DNA from: Actinotignum schaalii_C
GTDB taxonomy: Bacteria; Actinomycetota; Actinomycetes; Actinomycetales; Actinomycetaceae
Length of the DNA stretch: 64,000 nt
NCBI RefSeq assembly: GCF_034119425.1
Contig: NZ_JAWUEL010000009.1
Coordinates: 1-64,000, forward strand
Reading direction: 5' to 3'
Shown piece by piece: positions 8,243 through 15,691 of the stretch. The stretch's first letter is position 1; each line of letters opens with the position of its first letter. Both the position numbers and the translations under genes were made by a program. Below the pieces are notes generated by a model. The model ran no database searches. It saw only the letters and a program-made list of their open reading frames with translations, and was not told where the DNA came from.

Positions 8243-9757
8243 GTGACACATGCATCCCCCGCCCCGGAGCACGCCACCTCGCAGTCCGCATCGGAGCAGG
8301 AATCGCCGGCGCCAACCACGCCACCCACGCCCGAGCAGGCCACACAGCCAACCACACCCGAGCAAGCCACCCAGGAACGCCCCTATCGGGTAGCGGTCAT
8401 CGGCGCGGGACCGGCCGGGATTTACGCCTCGGATATCCTCAGCAAATCCGATATCCCGGTCAGCATTGACCTTTTCGATAAGCTGCCCACCCCCTACGGC
8501 TTGGTCCGCTACGGGGTTGCGCCTGACCACCCGCGCATCGGCTCGATTATCAAAGCCCTCCATGCCATTCTCAAACGGGGCGATATTCGCTTCCTCGGGA
8601 ATGTGAAAATCGGGGAAGACGTCCACATGTCCGAAATTCACGAATTTTACGATGCGGTCGTCGTCGCCACCGGCGCCGACCAATCCGTACCGCTGGACGT
8701 CCCGGGCGCTGATCTTCCGGAAGTCTACGGGGCCGCGGATTTCGTTTCCTGGTACGACGGCCATCCCGATGTACCGCGCACCTGGCCCCTCAATGCCCGC
8801 AATGTCGCGGTGATCGGAGTGGGGAATGTGGCCCTCGATATTTCCCGCATCCTCGTGCGCTCCGCGGATGACCTGCGTGCCCACACCGATATTCCCGAGA
8901 ATGTGGAGCTCGGGCTGCGCGCCAATCCCGTCGAACACGTGCATATCTTTGGGCGGCGCGGCCCGGCCCAGGTGAAGTTCACCCCGCTTGAGCTGCGCGA
9001 GCTGAGTGAAGTCGCCGGGGTGGATATCCAGGTGTATCCCGAAGATTTCCAATACGATGCCGGCTCCCAAGAGGCTCTTGATTCTTCGAAGATGACCCGT
9101 CAGGTGGTGGATCTCCTCACTGACTGGGTCTTCAACGATCCGGATGAGATGACCGCCCCGCGCCGAATCCACATCCATCTCATGCAGGCCCCGGTAGAAA
9201 TCCTTGGCACGGACCACGTGACCGGGATCCGTATGGAACGCACCCAGCTTCAGGGGGACGGTACCGTGACCGGCACCGGCGAAACCGTGGATTACCCGGT
9301 GGAAGCGGTCTACAGCGCTATCGGTTACGCTTCCGAGCCATTGGACGGCCTGCCTTGGGATCCTATCCATCGGGTTATCCCGAATGTGGAAGGTCGCATC
9401 GTCACCGACACGGGGGAGACTATCCCCGGCTACTACGTGACCGGGTGGATTAAGCGTGGCCCCGTCGGCCTGATCGGCTCCACGAAATCCGATGCGCGCC
9501 AAACCATTCGCCACCTCGTTGCCGACGCCCAAGCCGGCATCGCGCGTGCTACCGGGGACGGCTCGGGCGGGCGCGGTCTCCTCGACCTCCTGACCGAACG
9601 TGGTGTGAAATGGACCACCTGGGAAGGGTGGGAGCTCCTGGAAGCTTTCGAGGAAAACCTCGGGGCCCAGCAGGGGCGTGCCCGGGTCAAGGTGGTCAAT
9701 CGTGACACGATGACCGCGATTTCGCGTGGGGAGTCGCACGACGGCGCGCTCCTCTAA
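8243..9757 (+). CDS. fprA: FprA-type ferredoxin/adrenodoxin NADP+ reductase
   Basis: A 504-residue flavoenzyme that moves electrons between NADPH and ferredoxin through FAD. A Thr/Pro/Glu-rich linker of about 45 residues precedes the FAD motif VAVIGAGPAGIYAS. The block FDKLPTPYGLVRYGVAPDHP is diagnostic of the adrenodoxin-reductase family. The NADP motif VIGVGNVALDISRIL and the late FAD contact GWIKRGPVGLIGSTKSDA follow. GTG 8243 was chosen for its spaced Shine-Dalgarno (AAGGAG at 8229-8234). GTG 8219 is an alternative adding 8 residues. The long N-terminal linker is unusual for the family. Confidence 0.9.
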   Translation: MTHASPAPEHATSQSASEQESPAPTTPPTPEQATQPTTPEQATQERPYRVAVIGAGPAGIYASDILSKSDIPVSIDLFDKLPTPYGLVRYGVAPDHPRIGSIIKALHAILKRGDIRFLGNVKIGEDVHMSEIHEFYDAVVVATGADQSVPLDVPGADLPEVYGAADFVSWYDGHPDVPRTWPLNARNVAVIGVGNVALDISRILVRSADDLRAHTDIPENVELGLRANPVEHVHIFGRRGPAQVKFTPLELRELSEVAGVDIQVYPEDFQYDAGSQEALDSSKMTRQVVDLLTDWVFNDPDEMTAPRRIHIHLMQAPVEILGTDHVTGIRMERTQLQGDGTVTGTGETVDYPVEAVYSAIGYASEPLDGLPWDPIHRVIPNVEGRIVTDTGETIPGYYVTGWIKRGPVGLIGSTKSDARQTIRHLVADAQAGIARATGDGSGGRGLLDLLTERGVKWTTWEGWELLEAFEENLGAQQGRARVKVVNRDTMTAISRGESHDGALL

Positions 9758-9802
9758 CCATCCGCTTATCCCTCACCATCCGTGACAGAAAGAAGAACGC
9801 TC

Positions 9803-10852
9803 ATGCACGGCGAATACAAGGAACTCGGCCAGAAAATGGCGATTGTTGACCTCGATGTGGTCGATAACAAACTCGCGAATGTTCGCCTCTCCGGCGATTT
9901 CTTCATCGAACCGGATAGCGCGTTGTGGCGCATCACCGAAGCGATTGAAGGGCTGGAGGCCGATGCCTCCGCGGAGGATATTGCCCAGGCGGTCGAGGCG
10001 GCGGTGCTCCCCACCGATAATCTCTTCGGGCTGAGCCCGCGCGGGGTTGCGGTGGCGGTACGCCGCGCCGTAGGCCACGCCCTGGCCTGGGAAGATATCG
10101 ATTTCGAGATTCTCCACACCCCGGTTATCCACCCCGTTCTCAATATGACCATGGATGAAACCCTCCCCGAAGCGGTGGCCCGCGGGGAACACAAGCCCTT
10201 CTTGCGCATCTGGGAATGGGACCGCCCCCTCGTGGTTATGGGTTCCTACCAGTCCTATTCCAATGAGATCAACCAGGACGGGGTGGATCGCCACGGCATC
10301 ACGGTCGGGCGGCGCATTACCGGCGGGGGCACCATGTTCATGGAGCCGGGTAATTGCATCACGTATTCGCTGGTCGTGCCCACCGCGCTCGTGGATGGGA
10401 TGTCCTTCCTGGAGTCCTATCCTTTCCTCGATGCCTGGGTCATCGAGGCCCTCGCGCGGGTGGGGGTGAAAGCCCACTACGTGCCTCTCAACGACATCGC
10501 TTCCGACCGTGGCAAAATCGGCGGAGCGGCCCAGAAACACTTCGCTACCGGCTATATGGTGCACCATGTCACCCTCGCGTATGACATCGACGCGGACAAG
10601 ATGATGGACGTGCTCAATATGGGCAGTGCGGGCAAGAAGAATCGCGGGCACCGCTCCGCGAACAAACGCGTGGATCCCATGAAGAGCCAGACCGGGATGG
10701 CGCGCGACGCCATTATCGAGGTATTCAAGGACGTTTTCACCCAGAAGTACGGAGCGAGCCAGGGTGAGATCACCGCGGAAGACCTGCGCGTGGCCCAGGA
10801 ACGTTACGAGGCGAAATTCTCAACGCCCGAATGGATTCACCGCCTGCCCTAA
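9803..10852 (+). CDS. lplA: Lipoate-protein ligase with permuted domain order
   Basis: A 349-residue enzyme predicted to attach lipoate to the E2 and H proteins of oxo-acid dehydrogenases. Residues 1-90 (VRLSGDFFIEPDSALWRITEA) resemble the accessory domain that is C-terminal in E. coli LplA. The catalytic domain follows from about residue 105: MDETLPEA, RRITGGGTMFMEPG (lipoyl-AMP site), DIASDRGKIGGAAQKHFATG with the catalytic Lys, and HHVTLAYDID. ATG 9803 is favoured over GTG 9782 because AGAAAGAAG sits just upstream. It lies 45 nt after fprA, possibly co-transcribed. Confidence 0.85.
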   Translation: MHGEYKELGQKMAIVDLDVVDNKLANVRLSGDFFIEPDSALWRITEAIEGLEADASAEDIAQAVEAAVLPTDNLFGLSPRGVAVAVRRAVGHALAWEDIDFEILHTPVIHPVLNMTMDETLPEAVARGEHKPFLRIWEWDRPLVVMGSYQSYSNEINQDGVDRHGITVGRRITGGGTMFMEPGNCITYSLVVPTALVDGMSFLESYPFLDAWVIEALARVGVKAHYVPLNDIASDRGKIGGAAQKHFATGYMVHHVTLAYDIDADKMMDVLNMGSAGKKNRGHRSANKRVDPMKSQTGMARDAIIEVFKDVFTQKYGASQGEITAEDLRVAQERYEAKFSTPEWIHRLP

Positions 10853-10915
10853 AGCCCGGTTGCGGCGCGTGTGCCTGCACGCGAGTGCGAGTGCGTGGTG
10901 CGCTAGTGCACGTCC

Positions 10916-10935
10916 GGTACGACGGCGCAGCTAGC
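10916..10935 (+). repeat. Dispersed intergenic motif, copy after lplA
   Basis: GGTACGACGGCGCAGCTAGC, a near-consensus copy 64 nt after the lplA stop, in a GTGC-rich stretch (10860-10915). Confidence 0.65.
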
Positions 10936-10995
10936 GGTCCACGAGCCTGCCGGGCAGTCGAAGGAGTGGTGGTGGCCACGTTCCCGTCTCAAAAG

Positions 10996-11025
10996 TTGAC
11001 AGTAACTTTCCTCCCTGGGTAATCT
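10996..11025 (+). promoter_or_regulatory. Sigma-A-type promoter for the tRNA/rpmG cluster
   Basis: A consensus -35 TTGACA (10996-11001), an 18-bp spacer and -10 TAATCT (11020-11025). The predicted start is about 70 nt before tRNA-Tyr. Confidence 0.75.
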
Positions 11026-11102
11026 CATCTGGTGCCTTACGGAAGGGCGGTGACTCAGCCTTTCTTCCGCGGGGTGAAAAATACTTCTTCGGAAGTCATA
11101 TT

Positions 11103-11184
11103 GGCGGGTTTCCCGAGCGGCCAAAGGGACCTGACTGTAAATCAGATGCGTTACGCTTCGTAGGTTCGAATCCTACACCCGCCA
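11103..11184 (+). tRNA. tRNA-Tyr (anticodon GTA)
   Basis: Acceptor GGCGGGT pairs with ACCCGCC at 11177-11183. The anticodon stem CTGA/TCAG encloses CTGTAAA with GTA at 11137-11139. It has a long type-II variable arm, as in bacterial tRNA-Tyr, and the T-arm GGTTCGAATCC. CCA is not encoded. Confidence 0.95.
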
Positions 11185-11281
11185 CGAAATGTCGAAATGG
11201 TTGATCCGTTTCACATTTCTCTTACGCTTGGTTTTTCAGCGTGAATCGAGTAAGCTTGGTACTCGTTGCGAAATCGGCATC

Positions 11282-11354
11282 GCCCCGATAGCTCAGTCGG
11301 CAGAGCGTCTCCATGGTAAGGAGAAGGTCAAGAGTTCGATTCTCTTTCGGGGCT
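11282..11354 (+). tRNA. tRNA-Thr (anticodon GGT)
   Basis: Acceptor GCCCCGA pairs with TCGGGGC. The anticodon loop ATGGTAA holds GGT at 11315-11317 between stems TCTCC and GGAGA. T-arm GAGTTCGATTC. CCA is not encoded. Confidence 0.95.
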
Positions 11355-11381
11355 CCGTTGCCGCCTCATGCGGTGACATGA

Positions 11382-11455
11382 GGCGGGGTAGCTCAGATGG
11401 TCAGAGCGCACGACTCATAATCGTGAGGTCGCGGGTTCAATCCCCGCCCCCGCTA
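11382..11455 (+). tRNA. tRNA-Met (anticodon CAT)
   Basis: Acceptor GGCGGGG pairs with CCCCGCT, with a G-U first pair. Anticodon loop CTCATAA sits between CACGA and TCGTG. T-arm GCGGGTTCAATCCCCGC. It stands just before rpmG, a common actinobacterial arrangement. The first pair is closed, so this is not the initiator form. A tRNA-Ile2 identity is less likely but not excluded. Confidence 0.9.
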
Positions 11456-11494
11456 CTGACTACCAGTAGGGCACAACCTTGAGGAGAAAAAGGA

Positions 11495-11665
11495 ATGGCT
11501 AGCAAGTCTGCTGACGTGCGTCCCAAGATCACCCTCGCCTGCGAGGTGTGCAAGGAACGCAATTACATCACGAAGAAGAACCGCCGCAACGATCCGGATC
11601 GTCTGCAGCTGAAGAAGTACTGCTCGCGGTGCAACGCCTCCACGAACCATCGCGAAACCCGCTAA
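11495..11665 (+). CDS. rpmG: Ribosomal protein bL33
   Basis: 56 residues, part of the large subunit near the E site. ATG 11495 follows GAGGAGAAAAAGG. This is the zinc-binding (C+) paralogue: CEVC near residue 16 and CSRC near residue 43 form the ribbon. It lies 39 nt after tRNA-Met and probably shares the promoter at 10996. Many actinobacteria carry a second, zinc-free copy elsewhere, which is not visible here. Confidence 0.95.
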   Translation: MASKSADVRPKITLACEVCKERNYITKKNRRNDPDRLQLKKYCSRCNASTNHRETR

Positions 11666-11721
11666 AGCGCGGTAGCGTGGTGGTATCTCACCGGGTTTAG
11701 CCCGGATGGGGTGCATAGCTC

Positions 11722-11749
11722 AAGGGAAGCCTGACTGGCTTCCCTTTTT
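11722..11749 (+). terminator. Rho-independent terminator after rpmG
   Basis: AAGGGAAGCC (11722-11731), loop TGACT, GGCTTCCCTT (11737-11746), then a T-rich tail. It closes the tRNA-rpmG unit. Confidence 0.9.
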
Positions 11750-11823
11750 GCTTTTCTGGCGGCCCCGGTCGCGCCGTCGTTCCATCAACGCGCGCACCGC
11801 ATGCGCCGTCGTCGCTAAAGCCG

Positions 11824-11829
11824 TAGGCT
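11824..11829 (+). promoter_or_regulatory. -10 element for leaderless murB
   Basis: TAGGCT ends 6 nt before the ATG. The string TAGGCTAGAAC is also found at exactly the same distance from the start codon at 23890. Confidence 0.55.
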
Positions 11830-11835
11830 AGAACA

Positions 11836-13002
11836 ATGAGCTGTACTCTTCCCGAACCTCCCGAACCGCATCACGTGAGCGCGCCGGTCCTCTCCACCCG
11901 GGCTCGCAGCGGTGCAAGCACCCTCGCCGAACTCACCACCATCGGCGTGGGTGGTACTTTCACCGAACTCGTGGAAGCCACCACCGAAACCGAAGTGGTG
12001 GATACCGTGCGCCGCGCGGACGCGGCCGGCACCCCGCTCCTCATGATTGGGGGCGGCTCAAATATCCTCCCCGCCGACAGTCATTTTGACGGGATCGTGC
12101 TGCGTGATATGCGCTCCGGAATCGTGCTGGACTCGCTGGGCAGTTGCGAAGGCGCGAATTTCTCCGTGCTACCGGGAACCCCGTGGGATGACCTTGTAGT
12201 CCACGCGATTTCCCAGGACTGGGGCGGTTTTGAGGCGCTTTCTGGCATTCCTGGGAGTGTGGGGGCGGCACCGGTGCAAAATATTGGGGCCTACGGGCAA
12301 GAAGTTGCCGCGACCCTCGCGCGTCTCAAGGTCTATGACCGGCGTGAAGAACGTATCCGCACCCTGTTTCTCGCGGATATGCGCCTGGGGTATCGCACCT
12401 CGATCCTCAAGGAAACCATTGGGGAATACGGGCCGAGCCCTCGTTATATCGTCCTTGAGGTGACTTTCCAAACCAAGCTGTCCAATGTGTCCGATCCCAT
12501 CGGCTACGCGCAGCTGGCCCGCCACCTCGGGGTGGAGCTCGGGGCGCGGGTGCCCTCAGAAACGGTGCGGGAGGCGGTGCTGGAGCTGCGGGGTAGCAAA
12601 GGCATGGTCCTCAATAATGCCGACCGCGATACGTATTCGTGCGGTTCTTTCTTCACCAACCCGGTACTCACCACCGCGCAAGCGCAGCGGTTGCCGGAGG
12701 ACGCCCCGCGTTACGAGGTACACGACGCCGCGCACGCAACCCTGAGCGGAGGCGCTCCGGTGGTTGATGGGCTGGTCAAAACCTCAGCCGCGTGGTTGAT
12801 TGAGCATGCCGGGTTCACCCGCGGTTACGGGCACGGTCCGGCTCGGCTCTCCTCCAAGCACACCCTGGCGCTCACCAATGGCGGGGGAGCTACCGGGGCT
12901 CAGCTACGCGCCCTCGCCCGGGAAATTCAGGCGGGGGTGAAAGAAGCTTTCGGGGTGGTTCTCCATCCCGAACCGGTCGTGCTCGGCGGCTTGGACGCTT
13001 AG
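11836..13002 (+). CDS. murB: UDP-N-acetylenolpyruvoylglucosamine reductase MurB
   Basis: A 388-residue FAD enzyme that reduces the enolpyruvyl group to give UDP-MurNAc, the second committed step of peptidoglycan synthesis. FAD motifs IGGGSNIL and SGIPGSVGAAPVQNIGAYGQ are clear. The catalytic block YSCGSFFTNP contains the proton-donating serine. The pattern is type I. The ATG has no Shine-Dalgarno but a -10 box 6 nt upstream, suggesting a leaderless transcript. Its stop overlaps the stop of the convergent deaminase gene by 2-3 nt. Confidence 0.95.
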   Translation: MSCTLPEPPEPHHVSAPVLSTRARSGASTLAELTTIGVGGTFTELVEATTETEVVDTVRRADAAGTPLLMIGGGSNILPADSHFDGIVLRDMRSGIVLDSLGSCEGANFSVLPGTPWDDLVVHAISQDWGGFEALSGIPGSVGAAPVQNIGAYGQEVAATLARLKVYDRREERIRTLFLADMRLGYRTSILKETIGEYGPSPRYIVLEVTFQTKLSNVSDPIGYAQLARHLGVELGARVPSETVREAVLELRGSKGMVLNNADRDTYSCGSFFTNPVLTTAQAQRLPEDAPRYEVHDAAHATLSGGAPVVDGLVKTSAAWLIEHAGFTRGYGHGPARLSSKHTLALTNGGGATGAQLRALAREIQAGVKEAFGVVLHPEPVVLGGLDA

Positions 13003-14018
13003 TTGTCTGCCTCCAGCCACGCATCAACTTCCGCGAGCCAGGCGCGCTTCGAGGAAGCGGAAGCGAAGGAGGCCCGGATGGAGCGGCGGGCCAATTCTGC
13101 CAGTTCAGAATCGGAAAAACCCTGGCGGCGCGCGATATCGTACTGGTCGTTGAGGCGGGCCAGGAAGAGTAGCGGGTCATCGGCACCCAGAGCGATGAGC
13201 GCCCCAGCATCAAATAGCGTGCGCAGGGGAACGTCCTCATTTTCACGGAACACCCCGAGCGACACATTCGAGGCGGGGCAGACCTCCAGCGCGATCCCGC
13301 GCTCCACAATCTCAGCAACGAGGTCGCGATCCTCGGCGGCTCGCACCCCGTGGCCGAGTCTGTCTGGATTCAGGTGCGTGATGACTTCGCGCAGATGCTC
13401 AGGGCCGAGTAATTCCCCGCCGTGGGGGACGGAACGCAGGCCGGCCCTCCTGGCGATGCGGAAAGCTGCCTCAAATTCCGCGGTGCGCCCGCGCCGCTCA
13501 TCATTGGAGAGCCCGAAACCTACCACGTCACCGGGAGCGTCCCCGGCGTAGCGGGCGGCGAGGCGCGCTAGGGTGCGGGCATCAAGGGGATGACGGGTGC
13601 GTGATGCCGCCACGATGACCCCCACCTCAACACCGGTCTCCCGGGTGGCTGCTTTCGCTTCGTCTAAAACAATCTCGAGGGCCGGGGTAATACCACCAAC
13701 GTAAGGGGCGTAGGAGGTCGGGTCGATTTGGATTTCCAGGCGGCGGGAGCCTTCGGCACGGTCGGCTCGGGCCGCTTCGCGTACGATACGCCGCATTGCT
13801 TCTTCGGATCGCACGACGGCGCGCGCAGCATCGTAGGCGCGTTGGAAACGGAACCACCCACGCTGGTCCGCGGGCACCTGCATCGCCACGTTATCGGTGA
13901 GGTTTTCGGGCAGGCGCACGCCGGCACAGCGGGCCATATCCACGAGGCTGGGGACGCTCAGCGAGCCGGTGAAGTGCACATGCACGTGGGCTTTGGGGAG
14001 GGCAGCAAGGTTACGCAC
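12999..14018 (-). CDS. add: Adenosine deaminase-family amidohydrolase
   Basis: A 339-residue TIM-barrel hydrolase, probably deaminating adenosine to inosine in purine salvage. The metal and active-site motifs appear in order: HVHFTGSLS (HxH), HGGE with the catalytic Glu, RLGHGVRAA, CPASNVSLGVF and LGADDPLLF. Canonical adenosine deaminases have SDDP at the last site; here it is GADDP, so another aminopurine substrate is possible. GTG 14018 is taken as start because the conserved barrel begins six codons later. An upstream open stretch is Ala/Arg/Pro-rich and unlike the family. Confidence 0.8.
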   Translation of the reverse strand: MRNLAALPKAHVHVHFTGSLSVPSLVDMARCAGVRLPENLTDNVAMQVPADQRGWFRFQRAYDAARAVVRSEEAMRRIVREAARADRAEGSRRLEIQIDPTSYAPYVGGITPALEIVLDEAKAATRETGVEVGVIVAASRTRHPLDARTLARLAARYAGDAPGDVVGFGLSNDERRGRTAEFEAAFRIARRAGLRSVPHGGELLGPEHLREVITHLNPDRLGHGVRAAEDRDLVAEIVERGIALEVCPASNVSLGVFRENEDVPLRTLFDAGALIALGADDPLLFLARLNDQYDIARRQGFSDSELAELARRSIRASFASASSKRAWLAEVDAWLEADN

Positions 14019-14190
14019 CCCTCCATCTTCCCACGCCGGCGGCACGCGTGAGGTGCGGGCACCCGCAGCGTGGCGCGCGCCGGCCGTGCCGAGTCGTGCC
14101 TGGTCGTGATCGGTGGCGCCGGGCGGGTAGCGTGCCGGCGGGCCGCGCGCCCGCATTGTGCCACCGGGGTGGATGCGGCACTATTGTTCT

Positions 14191-15495
14191 ATGGCTGCAT
14201 CTTCGGAAAGCGCTGATTTAGCGCTGCTGACCGGCCCGGACGCCGGGTCGATGCTCGCCACCGCACTTCCAGCTTGGCAGCTCCAATCCTGGGCGGTCCA
14301 CCGCGTCAATCACCGCCCCGGGGCCGGCGTGACGGTGAGCTACACCGTGACCGCGCGCGCCCGCGGAGAAGGTGGGCGCCCCACCGGCAGTCCGCGAGAA
14401 AAATATGTTTGTGCCTCCACCGCGCAGCTCTCCCAAGCCTTCACCCCTACCCTCGTTCGTCTGACCCACCGGGATACCGCCGTCTGGGTGTGGGAATACC
14501 CCCATGACCCGGAGCTTCCCGCCTTGCCGCTGGCCGTCACCCCGAGCCGGATATCTGGATTTTTGGGAGAAAAAGTTACGGTCGAACTCAAGAGCTACCG
14601 GCCCACCAGGCGCGCCGTCGTCAAAGTTACTACCCGGGGTGGCGGAACTGCTTTCGCAAAAGTGCTGCGCCCACCCGCAGCGCAATCCTTGGCTAAACGC
14701 CATCGTATGCTAGGGGAATCCGGGGTTCTTGCCCCGCGGGTGGTGCGCGAAGACCCGAGTGGCCTCGTTCTTATTTCCACCCTCCCGGGCGAGCCACTGG
14801 CCAATTGGTTGGCGCGCGGGCTGGGGGAGCACAGTGTCGCGCTTTTCAATACCCTCTGGAATCTCCAAGAAAGCCTGCCAGCCGCGGCCGTCCACCTTAC
14901 CCACCGGCCGGCCTGGGCGGATCGGGTGGGCCACTACGCGCACGCCGCCGCGGTCGCGCTCCCCGGTATCGCAGCTCGAGCCCACGCGGTGGCCAGCGGA
15001 GTGACGCAGATGATGGCCAGCCTTGATCCCGGACCCATCGTGCCCGTGCACGGAGACTTCTACGAAGCCAATATTTTCGTGCAGCGTGGTCCATCCGCGC
15101 CCGCAGCCGCGCACACCTTTACCTCCACCTCTACCCCCACGGGGTGGATCGCCGGGGTTATTGACGTGGATTCGCTCGGCCCGGGTTACCGCGCCGATGA
15201 CTGGGCCTGCCTGCTCGGGCATATGAGCGTGCTGCCCCACCTGGCCCCGGCCGCCTACCCGCACCTGCGTTCCATTCTGGGGCAGTGGTGCGCGCTACTT
15301 GAACAGCGTTTACCTGCCGCACCCGTATACGCGCGCGCTGCCGGAGTGACCCTCTCCCTCGTTGCCGGGGCCGTGCGCACCGACGGCACCCGCTGGGAAC
15401 ACGATGCCCTCGGGCGGCTACGCGAGGCCGAACACTGGCTCTCCCGGGCTCGCTACCTGGCCGGATACGGAGGAAATGCGTACTCGCGCGGTTAG
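14191..15495 (+). CDS. APH-family (phosphotransferase) protein
   Basis: A 434-residue protein with the kinase-like fold of aminoglycoside and choline phosphotransferases. The catalytic loop VPVHGDFYEANIFV (HGDxxxxN) is followed by the metal-binding GVIDVDSLGPGYRADD. The N-terminal half has a beta-rich lobe (about 30-200). Substrate cannot be deduced. Chromosomal members usually act on small molecules or maltose rather than antibiotics. ATG 14191 starts the aligned part. No Shine-Dalgarno is seen. It is divergent from the deaminase gene, with 172 bp between. Confidence 0.75.
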   Translation: MAASSESADLALLTGPDAGSMLATALPAWQLQSWAVHRVNHRPGAGVTVSYTVTARARGEGGRPTGSPREKYVCASTAQLSQAFTPTLVRLTHRDTAVWVWEYPHDPELPALPLAVTPSRISGFLGEKVTVELKSYRPTRRAVVKVTTRGGGTAFAKVLRPPAAQSLAKRHRMLGESGVLAPRVVREDPSGLVLISTLPGEPLANWLARGLGEHSVALFNTLWNLQESLPAAAVHLTHRPAWADRVGHYAHAAAVALPGIAARAHAVASGVTQMMASLDPGPIVPVHGDFYEANIFVQRGPSAPAAAHTFTSTSTPTGWIAGVIDVDSLGPGYRADDWACLLGHMSVLPHLAPAAYPHLRSILGQWCALLEQRLPAAPVYARAAGVTLSLVAGAVRTDGTRWEHDALGRLREAEHWLSRARYLAGYGGNAYSRG

Positions 15496-15598
15496 CATGC
15501 GCACCTGATTTCCCCGAAGGTCGGCGGGCGTCGTCGTCGTTAAAACACCGAATTTTCCGGACCGTTGTTATGCCGCACCCACCACGTACAACCGCATC

Positions 15599-15620
15599 GT
15601 TCACCCGCCCGTTACATTCT
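15599..15620 (+). promoter_or_regulatory. Possible PHO-box-like site upstream of the phosphatase gene
   Basis: GTTCACC at 15599 matches the Streptomyces PHO-box half-site, and GTTACAT starts 12 nt later as a weaker second half. Spacing is one base longer than the classical 11-nt repeat. The match is suggestive because the next gene encodes alkaline phosphatase. Confidence 0.3.
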
Positions 15621-15691
15621 GCTTGCCTTCCGGTAAAAGAATTAAGTGAATCTAAGAGGGCCCACGTTCTGTTAGAAGGGATAAAAGGACA

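Noticed and set aside
14019..14156. N-terminal extension of the adenosine-deaminase-like protein
   Set aside because: Low-complexity Ala/Arg/Pro text not found in the family; GTG 14018 fits the barrel start.
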